Source of the DNA: Penium margaritaceum
Lineage: Eukaryota; Streptophyta; Zygnematophyceae; Desmidiales; Peniaceae
Direction: 5' to 3'
Length of the DNA: 28,677 nucleotides
Assembly (NCBI GenBank): GCA_023375785.1
Contig: SZWC01006696.1
Span: 45,183-73,859 of the forward strand
Shown in pieces: positions 20,301 to 28,677 of this stretch. Position 1 is the stretch's first letter. Each line of letters begins with the position of its first letter. A model generated the notes under the pieces. The model was not told the origin of the DNA and made no database searches. It saw only the letters and a program-made list of their open reading frames with translations. The position numbers and the translations under genes were made by a program.

Positions 20301-23300
20301 GCAGTCACTGAAAGTCAGTGGTAGTCCATAGCAATCACTGGTTATCACAGGTAGTCACTGGCAATCATTGGCAATCAATGGAAATCTCTGGCCATGATAC
20401 GTGGTCACCGGCATTCACTGGCAATCACTGGACATTGCTGGAAAGAATTTTTAATGACTGGAAATCACTAGTTTTCACTGGCAGTTACTGACAATAACTT
20501 CTTATCACGTGCAATCTCAGGCAATCACTAAATATCACTGGAAATCACTGGCAATCATTGGATTTCACTATCAATCACTTGAAATCACTGGCAATCACTG
20601 GCAGGCACTGGTAATCACTGGTAATGACTAGCAATTATTGGAAACCACTGGCAAACACTGGTAAGCACTGGCTATCATAGGCAATCACTGGTATCAACTG
20701 GCAATCTTTTTCACTCACTGGAAATCACTGTGAGTCACAGGAAATCACTGGAAATCACTGGAAATCACTGATAATCACTGTAAATCACTGGAAATCACTG
20801 AGAATCATTGCCAATCAATTGCAATTACAGGTTATCACTGGTAACCCGCAATCACCGGAAAATACTGGCAATCCTGGTATTCACTGGCACTTGCTGGCAA
20901 TCACTGGAAATCACTTGCTATCACTGGAAGTCACTGGGAACTTCTGGCAAGCATTGGCAATCGATGGCAATCAGTGTTAATCACTGCCAATAACTTGCAG
21001 TCACAAGTAATAATTTGCACTTACTGGCGGTCACTGGTAACTACTGGAAATCACTGGCAATGCATGGTAGTGACAGACGTTAATGCCTATCATTGGCAGT
21101 CACTGGAAATCACTGGAAATAACTGGAAATCACTGTAAATCACAAATGATCACTGGTAATCCATGGTGGTCACTAGTAATCACAGGAAATCATTTGGAAT
21201 TACTGGCAAACAATTGAAATCACTGGCAACCATTGGTGATCACTGGCAATCAATGGAGATCGCATGAAATCACGGATAGTCACTGGAAATAACTTGAAAT
21301 CACTGGAAATCACTGCAAAGCAGTGGAAACTAATGACAATGACTGGTAATGACTGAAATTCAGTGGAAATCACTGGCAATGGCTGGATTTTTCAGGCAAT
21401 CACTGGTTATCACAGGGAATCCCTGGAAATTACTGGAAATCACTTGTTATCTTTGGTAATCACTTGGAATTAGCGGCAAACACTAGCAATGACTGGCAAC
21501 CACTGGCACTCATTGGAAATCACTAGGAGTAATAGTTAATTACTGCCAACCACCAGAAATTGCTATTCATCATTTTCAATCACTGGAAATCATTCATAAT
21601 CACTGGTTATCACCAGCAATCACTGGAAATCACTGGAAATCACTGGTAATCACTGGCAATTAACGGCAACCACTGGCAGACACTGGAACTAGCTGGAAAT
21701 CCCTTGCCATCCCTCGAAATTGCTGCCCATCACTTGCCATCACTGGAAATCACTTGTAATCACTTTCAATCACTATAAATCACTTGCAATAACTGGAAAT
21801 CACTGGAAATCTCTGGAAATCACTGGAAAACACTGGCAATCACCGGAAATAAATACAAATTACTGACAATCACTGTTAATCACTGGAAATCACTTGCAAT
21901 CACTGGCAAACACTGGAAGTTACTGGCAATCATTGGCAGTCAATGGCAGCTACTTATAAGCACTGGTAATAATTGACAACCACTAGTCATGACTTGTACA
22001 TCATTGTTATTACCGGTAATCACAAGTAATCACAGGTAGTCACTCCCAATCACTGGAAAACACTGGAAATTTCTCGCAATCACTGGCAGTCACTGGAAGT
22101 CACTGGAAATCACTGCTAAACACTTCTTATCAATGGTAATTGCTGCCAGTTACTCGCAACCACCGGCAGTCATTGGTGATTACTGGTAACCGCTGACAAT
22201 GACTGGAAACCACTTGTAATCACTGGCGATCATTTGCAACCATTAGCAATAACTGGAATTCATGGATAATCACTGGTAATAAGTGAAAATAACTGGCAGC
22301 CATTTCAAGTTGCTGGACATTACTTGTAATCAATGGAAATCACTGGATATCTTTGGTAATCACTGGCAGTCACTGCAGTTCAGTGGTAATTAATTGTGGC
22401 AATTATTGGAAATCACTGGTTATCACTGGTAGTCACTGGCAGTGACTAGCAATAACTGGCAATCACTGGTGGTCACTGGCAATCACTTATGATCTCTGGA
22501 ACTCACTGGAATGCACTGGAATTCACTGGAAATCACTGGAAATAATTGGTATCTATTCGCAATCACTCACAATCACTGAAAATCACTGGAAGTCACTGAG
22601 ATTCACTGAAAACTACTGGCCATCACTGGCCATCTCTAGCAATCACTGGCAATCACACATAATCACTGGCAATCATTGGCGATAATTCACAATCACTGGC
22701 AATCACTGGCAATCACTGCCAACCACTGAGAGTTACTGGAAGTTAGGAGCAGTCACTGGCAACCACAAGAAATCACTAGCAATGACTTGCAGTCACTAGC
22801 AATCATTGGCAACTATAAGAAATCACTGGAATTTAATGGCAATCACTGGCAGTCACCGTCAATCACTGGCAATTATGGGTAATGACCGTGAATCACTGGC
22901 AATCATGAGAGATCACTGTCAATCACTGGCAACCGCTTGCAATTACTGCACATCACTGGCTATGGATGGAAATCACTGTCAATCACTGGCCATCACTCGC
23001 AATCCCCTGAAAACACTAGCAATCACTGGCAGTGGATGGATCTCACTGGTAGGCACGAGAATTCACTGGAAATCCTTAGCAATCACTGGCAGTCTCTGGA
23101 AATCACTGGAAAACCCTGGTAATTACTGGAAAACACTGGCAATCACAAGCTATTGCTGGCAAAAACTTGAAATCAATAGCAATGACTGGAAATCACTGGC
23201 AGTGACTGTTGAATACAGGAAATCACTGGAAATCACTGGAAATCACTGGAAAGCACTGTCACTCACTGGTACTCACCGGAAATCACCGGCAATCATTAGC

Positions 23301-23779
23301 CATCACTGGAAAACACTAGCCATCACTGGAAATCATTGGAAATTAGTGGTGATATCTGGCAATTACTTTCAATCACTTGCAATGACTAGAAATCAATGGA
23401 AGTTACTGGTTGTCAGTGGCAGTCACTGGCAATCACTGGCAATTGCTGAAAAACAGTGGCTTTCACTGGCAATCACTAGAAAACATTATCAATCACTGGT
23501 AATTACTGGCAGTCTTTTGCAATCACTGAAAATCAGTGAAAATCAACGGATACTTGAAAATACTTGCAATCATTGGCAATCACTGAAAAAATCTAGCAAC
23601 TACTGGCAAGTCTTGGCAGTGACTGGAAAAAATAGGTGAACTTTGGCAAAAACTGGCAATCACTGGATGTTACTGGTGAACCATAGGGATCACTGGTAAT
23701 CACAGGAAATCATGGGAAGTCAATGGGAACCACTGGTGATCACATGTGATCATTTGAAATCAATGGAAATCACTGGTAA
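17362..23779 (+). repeat. 10-bp satellite, forward array 2b
   Basis: About 6.4 kb of forward AATCACTGGN units. It contains the longest unbroken decapeptide frame of the window, 22806-23639 (277 codons), with an ATG that is just a diverged unit. Such frames follow from the stop-free consensus and are not taken as genes. The array ends at a perfect hairpin, GCTGTTG (23780-23786) with CAACAGC (23808-23814). No other gene is visible. Confidence 0.96.
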
Positions 23780-24287
23780 GCTGTTGTCTCCCAATAGATG
23801 GAGTAGCCAACAGCAAGGCCTCCCTCTCATCAATCACATGCATCAGCATAGTGAATTTGCAATGAGGCCAGAGGTCATGACGTGCCAGTGACATATACGT
23901 TTGTGTGCAAGTCACAGGGACCTCTGGACTTGTCTTCAGGGCTCGCCGGTATGCCGGGACACTTGGCGCTACTTTGAATGCATTAGCACCAGCCAGCGCA
24001 CCCTCATGTGCTCTCAAAGGGTTTCTTGGTAACCACCTCTTGGAGTCCATTCTCTCAGTGGCACTATCCTTGCGCATTTATGATCAAGTTGCATGGAGTT
24101 TTTGTTTCTGCACCTAACACTTCTGGTTTGTCATTCGGACAACCGAGGAACCCGTACGCCTCTCGGGTTCCGTCTTGCTGTTATCTTGGAGCTTGCAACT
24201 AGATTAGCCTATTTTCTGACCGGTTGGTTGGACTTGCGTACCTAGTTGCACACACGTGGGTGAGGCTAGACATCTACAATTGTCTTT
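23780..24287. other. Unique, hairpin-rich DNA right of the satellite
   Basis: Perfect inverted repeats lie at 23780-23786/23808-23814, 23868-23876/23919-23927 (CCAGAGGTC/GACCTCTGG), 24147-24154/24164-24171 (GGAACCCG/CGGGTTCC) and 24194-24202/24242-24250 (TGCAACTAG/CTAGTTGCA). Short open frames (minus 23760-24077, plus 23905-24117) match nothing I recognise. I see no gene. Confidence 0.6.
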
Positions 24288-24640
24288 TGTTTCCTAGTTT
24301 AACTTCCATTTTTTTCAGGTGCATCTTCACCGTCTCTTTACCTTTTAAAGCACTGTTTGTTCTGTTGTGTTTTGTGCAAGGTACCCTCTCAAATTGAACG
24401 TTTCTTTGGGGATTTCTCCATTCTCTCATGATGCCAGATCAGTAGCAAGACATAAACTTTTCCTCTCACCCCACAGCACGCAGCCGTGGCACCAGAGGCA
24501 TCTGGGCTGGGCTGGGTAAGCGTACAAGTCCTGGCAACGTGGTGGCCCTGAGCTGAGGACTCAGGTCACGTAGTCCTCCGGCGGAGCCAGAAGTGGAATG
24601 ATGCAGATTTTTATTCTTTTATGCATTTTCCCTTGTAGTG
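24288..24640 (+). other. Unique DNA with weak exon-like signals
   Basis: No coding family is recognised. Pyrimidine-rich stretches ending in CAG occur near 24319 and 24475, and GGTAAGCG near 24515 resembles a splice donor, so a 40-base exon at about 24476-24514 is conceivable but unsupported. Two overlapping hairpins lie at 24555-24561/24572-24578 (GAGGACT/AGTCCTC) and 24576-24580/24582-24586 (CTCCG/CGGAG). Confidence 0.25.
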
Positions 24641-24689
24641 GCTGCCTTCTTGGCGACTACGTGCACAAATTGTGTTGGCAACTCAGATC

Positions 24690-25165
24690 AACTCCATAGC
24701 ATCAGCAACCGCTGCCATCATAGCAGCTACAACCGGCTTCCTTCATCGCAGCAGGTCCATCTACACTCCGCACCACCAACGGTTACATCATCTCCAACAG
24801 CAATAGTGGCAGCGGCGCCAACCCTCTGGTTATATTGCATCTTTGTGTAGCAGCCAGAGCAGCAGCAGCATTAGCCACTTCAGCAATAGCTGCTACAAAA
24901 GTAGCAACTGTAGCACTAACAGTAGTAGCAACAGCAGCCACACTCGGATTAGCAGCTACAACAGTAGCTACAGCAGCAATCATTGTAGCAGCAACAGCTG
25001 CAGCAGCAGCCGCATTCACAGTAGTAGCTGCAGCAGCAGCTATAGTAGCAGCTACAGCAGCAGTTTCTATTACAGCAAAAGCTGCAGCAGCAGCAACATT
25101 ACCAGCCGCATTTGCAGTGACAGCTCAAGTAGCAACTGCATCAGCTGTCAAGGTGTAGTTAATTG
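24690..25165 (+). repeat. Imperfect GCA/GTA/ACA trinucleotide repeat
   Basis: Triplets of the type GCA, GTA and ACA dominate, densest at 24843-25120, with CAGCAGCAG runs near 25000, 25030 and 25090. Variation is mostly C/T and G/A at fixed positions of the triplet, pointing to an old CAG-type microsatellite decaying by transitions. Confidence 0.9.
24835..25158 (+). CDS. Ala/Val/Thr-rich frame over the triplet repeat, 107 codons
   Basis: The frame encodes an almost pure Ala, Val and Thr protein, because the triplets read GCA, GTA and ACA. A Ser-rich frame of the same length overlaps it (24843-25166), and the minus strand is also open and Ala-rich (24783-25019), so openness is a property of the repeat. 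Two AATAAA signals follow at 25251 and 25291. The product would be low-complexity with no known function. I list it because of the downstream polyadenylation-like signals, but a simple repeat is the likelier reading. Confidence 0.15.
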   Translation: MHLCVAARAAAALATSAIAATKVATVALTVVATAATLGLAATTVATAAIIVAATAAAAAAFTVVAAAAAIVAATAAVSITAKAAAAATLPAAFAVTAQVATASAVKV

Positions 25166-25250
25166 ACCAAAATTCATACACTCCAGTGTATCAATCAATG
25201 TATTCATCTATTCGTGGATCTCTCAATATTTATAAACATGAATGCATTTG

Positions 25251-25296
25251 AATAAAGTCAACATATGCATTTCCTGTCAAACATGAAAAGAATAAA
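25251..25296 (+). terminator. Two AATAAA polyadenylation-like signals
   Basis: AATAAA occurs at 25251-25256 and 25291-25296, about 95 and 135 bp after the Ala-rich frame ends. The region is AT-rich, so chance is possible. Confidence 0.2.
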
Positions 25297-25404
25297 GGTA
25301 TTCCTATGAAATGGAGAACTTTTTCTTAACAATCAATGTTCACTTTTCTGTTCACTTCCCAATACACTTTTGTTTACACAGCTTTGAGGGTGAGGTGATT
25401 GGTT

Positions 25405-25620
25405 ATGTATGCAGTTGTCACAGCAGTACAGTAGCAACAGCAGCTGCGGGCACGGCAGCAGTGCTCGGCACTGTTGGCCGAGCTTGTCAGCCGGCGGGAA
25501 GTTGACCTACAGCTTCTCGAGCCCATCTGTTGACGGGCCTGGTCGACAACCTCCTTGATTGATAAGCTCGTTGATCAAAGAGCTTGTCAAGTGACGGGCT
25601 TGTTGCTTGAGCCCACATTT
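25405..25620. repeat. Short CAG tract followed by clustered hairpins
   Basis: A small CAG/GCA-rich tract (about 25410-25465) runs into overlapping hairpins: CAGTGC/GCACTG (25459-25464/25468-25473) and CTCGGC/GCCGAG (25464-25469/25477-25482). A longer interrupted one, CTTGA...AAGCTC / GAGCTT...TCAAG, follows at 25554-25591. Confidence 0.6.
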
Positions 25621-25971
25621 CCTTTTCTTCCGGCTAGCCAGGGTCGAGCTTACCCCCCCTACAAGAAAAATTGGTGGGGGAGAGGCAGTGAGCCTTGTCA
25701 CCCCTCTCAAACCCCTGGTGAATCCAGGTTTGGCCCACACTGCCGACTTTGTTGGTGGCCTACATTTTCTGTTACTTCAATTGTATTCTTCTTCATCTTT
25801 CATTCATTTTTTCTCTCATTTCCTCAACACGGTGGACACCTGGGCATTTGGAGGATTTTCCTGTTGCCTCAGGAGTCAGTGCATCCCCTTTTCACTCCCA
25901 TCCTCTTTGGTTGAGACCCTCACACAAGGGATTATGACCCCGTGTGGTGAGAGACCACCACTGTCATTTCC
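25621..25971. other. Pyrimidine-rich unique DNA upstream of the copia remnant
   Basis: This holds a T/C-rich stretch (about 25765-25830) and a 5-bp hairpin GTGGT/ACCAC (25944-25948/25954-25958). Forward frames of 119 and 122 codons have no recognisable domain. It may include decayed copia gag, but no gag motif can be identified. Confidence 0.35.
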
Positions 25972-26640
25972 TTGATGGTTCCGACGCCCGATTGGGCTTC
26001 CATTCCAGTCTCTTCGGTGATGGGTGTACCCCACCCGGAGTGGCGTTGGCTTCCGTCACCATACTATCCTACGGTCTATGTGCCGCCTTCTTCCTCCTAC
26101 ACCCCTCCATCATATCTCCAACCCGCAGCTCCATCCTTCCTTAAGCCACCAGCTTAGTCCTTTTCTGAGCTACCGCATGGTCCAAACACATCTGCTCCGG
26201 CCTCTACGTTCCCTCTCCATCCTTGGGTTCTGGCTATCCCCTCCAATGTGAGTTAGACTTTCCAGTCCGGCGGTCACCATTGTTCTTTGGATGGAGCCCT
26301 TTGGGGTGCGTCGGAGGGTGGGGTTGTGTCGTCTGTGGAGTGGGTTTAGTATTGGCAGTCGTTCACCCTTCCCCGTTTCCTTGTTGTAACTTCTGGTCAT
26401 ACTACGTCCTCTCCTGCCCAAGTTTGCACTCTCACGCAGTGTCATGTGACTGCTCTCTCTACTGTGTCAAGTGACTTCTGGATCATCAATTCTGGAGCCA
26501 CTCATCACATGATGTCATCTCATGCCACATTTGTTACGCTGGGACCTGACAGAGATGTACACTTTGTCCTCATTGGCTTTGACTAGATGTTGTCAGTTCA
26601 GGGCACTAGTGTTTTGTTGGTCTGTTGGGTGACTTCTTCT
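25972..26640 (+). pseudogene. Copia gag linker and protease remnant
   Basis: One reading frame runs through the segment apart from four stops, all TAG (26155, 26254, 26347, 26584). It opens with a Pro/Tyr/Ser-rich linker typical of the gag C-terminus, then reaches the copia protease motif WIINSGATHHM (codons from 26479). Functional enzymes have Asp in DSGAT; here codon 26488-26490 is AAT (Asn), so the catalytic aspartate is gone. The zinc knuckle normally expected between linker and protease is not recognisable. The frame is lost near 26608-26622, and the protease continues in another frame. No 5' LTR or primer-binding site is visible upstream. This is an old, inactive copy. Confidence 0.8.
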
Positions 26641-27830
26641 TGCCTGATGTCCTCTTTGTCTCATTGCTTCAGGTTAGCTTGCTGTGTGTCATTTCCTTGG
26701 ATGATCTGGGCATGGACTTTGCCTTATCACGTGGCGTTGGCTCTATGTCACCGCAGTTGTCTGGCTATCCTGTTCTTCGTGGTCTGCATTGTGACGAATT
26801 TTATCATGTGTCGTTGTCTACACCATTGCACAAGGCCATTGTAGTAGTGCATGTGCATGTTTCTCCCTTGGTTTTCCTTGCACACATACATTTTCTCCAT
26901 TATCACTAGTGTTATGTGCATACAGGTGCCATCCATAGACTCTTGCGTCATCAGCCTGCTGTTGGTCTTGGCCCTGGCACGTTTCCTGCGCCATAAACCG
27001 CTGACTATCTTGATTTTGCATAGGGCAAGATGCATCATCCGTCCCTTCCTTTTCCTGACTCCCGCATGTTGTACCCCCTTGCCCTTGTCCATGAGAACGT
27101 CATGGGCCTGCTCCCTGAGGAATTTCTGAGGGGTGTTGGTGAGTACATCTTGTGTCTTGCGGGTGATTTCTCTTACTTTTGCTGGATCTTTGCCCTTCAC
27201 CCAAGAAGCATAGTTTGGCCCATGATTGAATCTTGGCTTTTCAAGGTTATGTGCACTTGCCAGCATGATTTGAGAGCATTCCAATCTGGTTGTAGTGGGA
27301 ATTGCATTGGCCTCACAACCCACTTCCTCCGGTCTCAAGGAGGGCATCTTGAGCTCTCAGATCCATGTAATCCCCAGCATAACAGAGTGTCAAAATATTG
27401 GAACCGCACTCTTGCTGATGGTGTTTGCACCCTTCTTTTCAAGTCTGGCCTCCCTCTACTATTTGCCTTTGAGGCCATGTCCTACATGACATGGGTTTGG
27501 AACCATGTTCCCCTCGGTACGTTACCTCTTCATGTCATGCCATTCAAGCAATGGTATGGCTGTCGTGCTAACCATCTCCTTGCTTGTATCTGGGGCAGCA
27601 TCGCCAACGTTTTATTCCCTGAGAACCAACGCGATGGCAAGCTGTCTCCTTAGGGTTGCTTGTGTCCTCTCCTTGGTGTTTCCTCTCAATCCAAGGCTTG
27701 GCACTCTTAGGACCCCAAGCGTGGTTGGGTTGTGGAGTCTTGCAATACTCTCTTCTTTTGAGAGCACCTTATCAATGCAACATTTCTTGTTCTATTTCAT
27801 CACTTGCGCCCTTCTCTTGGCCAAGGGTGT
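26609..27830 (+). pseudogene. Copia protease end and integrase remnant
   Basis: A second frame carries DFFLPDVLFV and GMDFALSRG (end of protease, 26634-26730) and then the integrase. The zinc finger is destroyed: the second metal-binding pair reads DYLDFA (27003-27020), with Tyr and Phe where cysteines belong. In the catalytic core, LVHENVMG has Asn at 27096-27098, FQSGCSG has Gly at 27288-27290 and NRVSKYWNR has Lys at 27393-27395, so all three DDE acidic residues are lost. Stops are at 26907 (TAG), 26994 (TAA), 27021 (TAG), 27651 (TAG), 27708 (TAG) and 27759 (TGA). The best preserved stretch, 27360-27650, resembles the end of the core and the GKLSP region. Reverse transcriptase and RNase H are absent. 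A minus-strand frame of 199 codons (26748-27347) is only its shadow. Confidence 0.88.
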
Positions 27831-28230
27831 TAGCTACTGAGCTAACCACCTCTGGCAAAGAAGCCGCAAAACCAAAAAATCTCACAAAGGTTCTTAGGCC
27901 TTCTTCCTTTGTTGACATGTGTCATGCACCCAAAACTTAATCAAGCATACACTTCACCTTCAAGAGTACTAACACCTTAGCATTGCATCTCAAGAAGAGC
28001 TCAAGTCGTCAATATGCAAGAGAGCATCAAGCAAGGGTTGATTGATTAGCATGCAAGACAAGTCCTTTTACAGCTGTCTGTCCAGTCCTAGAACTCAAAA
28101 GCACATTCCTGGGAAGTGGCCTGAACCAGCCACATCACCAATAGACTTGCACTGTGTGCTTGACACATAAGCATCCTAGTGTCAACGTGACAGACCAACC
28201 ATGTAACATCCAAGAAGCTACGGACTTTCT
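27831..28230. other. Unique DNA after the copia remnant, no gene recognised
   Basis: Homology to copia ends around 27830. The palindrome TGACA-TG-TGTCA (27913-27924) is followed by TGCACCCAAAAC, which resembles the start of plant LTRs, but no matching end is visible. A 7-bp hairpin, CCAAGAA/TTCTTGG (28210-28216/28231-28237), overlaps the palindrome TGGAAGCTTCCA (28235-28246). Confidence 0.35.
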
Positions 28231-28250
28231 TTCTTGGAAGCTTCCACAGC

Positions 28251-28342
28251 AAAAAAGATGTGCATGGGGCCAGGATCGAACTCGTGACCTCTCACTTGGC
28301 CAAATCAACAAAATGGCCAAGGTAACCACTCACTCAAATGGT
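28251..28342 (-). mobile_element. tRNA-derived SINE head or tRNA pseudogene
   Basis: Read on the minus strand, a tRNA-Ser/Leu-like A box (GAGTGGTTACCTTGG, about 28331-28317) is followed after about 33 nt by a B box, GAGTTCGATCC (28283-28273), and then a T6 run (28256-28251) that would end RNA polymerase III transcription. Between the boxes a perfect 7-bp stem, TTGGCCA/TGGCCAA (28296-28302/28314-28320), with an 11-nt loop takes the place of the anticodon arm. The T stem no longer pairs, so this is not a functional tRNA. Plant SINEs carry such heads; whether a SINE body follows cannot be decided here. Confidence 0.6.
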
Positions 28343-28460
28343 GTACTAACAGGTCATATCTCACATGAGACAGAGCATAGTTGATTCACATCACAACGGA
28401 TCCAGGGGTCATACCTCGACAAGGGGCAGAGCATTCCTGATCCATCCTACAATACTGAAT

Positions 28461-28500
28461 AAGGTGCAAAAACAATCAACAAATCTCTCCCTTGCACCTT
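28461..28500. repeat. Perfect 9-bp inverted repeat
   Basis: AAGGTGCAA (28461-28469) and TTGCACCTT (28492-28500) are exact reverse complements with a 22-nt spacer. Confidence 0.8.
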
Positions 28501-28545
28501 GCCTCAGTGGGCATCATCATTCGTCATCACTTGTGTAAGGCTGCA

Positions 28546-28660
28546 CACGAATCCATGGATTCGTGAATCTGATTCATGAATCCCGAATCCGGATCCGGAC
28601 TCACGAATCCGGATCCAGGGTCGGGTCTCGTTAGGGATTCGGGAATCCACCAACGAATCC
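28546..28660. repeat. Palindrome cluster built on GAATCC
   Basis: It begins with the perfect 20-bp palindrome CACGAATCCATGGATTCGTG (28546-28565), then GATTCATGAATC (28571-28582), TCCGGATCCGGA (28588-28599) and GGATTC-GG-GAATCC (28635-28648). ACGAATCC occurs at 28547, 28603 and 28653, and CCGAATCC at 28583. The units are not evenly spaced, so this is not a simple tandem repeat. Confidence 0.85.
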
Positions 28661-28664
28661 TCAT

Positions 28665-28677
28665 GGGGGGGGGGGGG
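28665..28677 (+). repeat. Terminal run of 13 G
   Basis: The window ends in an uninterrupted G13. A homopolymer exactly at the end may mark a contig edge or a sequencing artefact as much as a real tract. Confidence 0.9.

Noticed and set aside
22806..23639. 277-codon forward open frame as a gene
   Set aside because: It is satellite translated into the NHWQSLAITG repeat. All forward frames of the consensus are stop-free, so length is not evidence of coding. The same applies to 3519-4040, 6180-6680, 17358-17624 and similar frames.
24476..24514. A 40-base exon between CAG and GTAAGCG
   Set aside because: Only short splice-like words support it. No coding similarity and no neighbouring exons are seen.
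26748..27347. 199-codon minus-strand open frame
   Set aside because: It lies antisense to the copia integrase remnant, whose motifs are in the forward frame; it is a shadow.
28251..28342. Functional tRNA gene
   Set aside because: The T stem does not pair, the anticodon loop has 11 nt instead of 7, and no acceptor stem is evident.
27913..28500. An LTR starting at TGTCATGCACCC (27920)
   Set aside because: The start resembles plant LTRs, but no matching TGACA end, primer-binding site or second copy is visible.

Overview
This window looks like repeat-dominated nuclear DNA from a eukaryote. The Ty1/copia-type retroelement remnants, (GA)n microsatellite, a tRNA-derived SINE-like unit and a large simple satellite best fit a plant or streptophyte alga with a large genome. 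I cannot name the species. I see no intact, convincing host protein-coding gene.

Layout: 1-550 is non-satellite DNA packed with short perfect hairpins. 551-773 is the first piece of a satellite with a 10-bp unit, consensus AATCACTGGN. 774-1569 is the 3' end of a copia-type element on the minus strand (RNase H end, polypurine tract, complete 476-bp LTR), cut off inside RNase H by satellite. 1570-2105 is satellite in reverse orientation, and 2110-13107 is about 11 kb of it in forward orientation. 13108-15588 is a 2.5-kb non-satellite island bounded by 11-bp terminal inverted repeats; it holds many hairpins and a (GA)n tract with a 263-bp assembly gap. 15589-23779 is a further 8 kb of satellite, with one 98-bp flipped segment inside a fold-back structure at 17139-17369. 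23780-24640 is hairpin-rich unique DNA. 24690-25165 is an imperfect GCA/GTA/ACA repeat. 25972-27830 is a decayed copia gag-protease-integrase remnant in which every catalytic acidic residue I could place is substituted. 28251-28342 is a tRNA-like unit on the minus strand. 28546-28660 is a cluster of palindromes built on GAATCC, and the window ends in a run of 13 G.

The most unusual content is the satellite itself. Its unit is close to one helical turn and coprime to 3, so all three forward frames encode the same decapeptide repeat NHWQSLAITG without stops, while every reverse frame is closed. Its orientation flips carry the marks of fold-back template switching. The flanking non-satellite DNA is unusually rich in perfect hairpins, several in overlapping, mutually exclusive pairs. 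A single process, intrastrand template switching during replication, could account for both. That link is inference and can be tested by alignment and shuffling controls.
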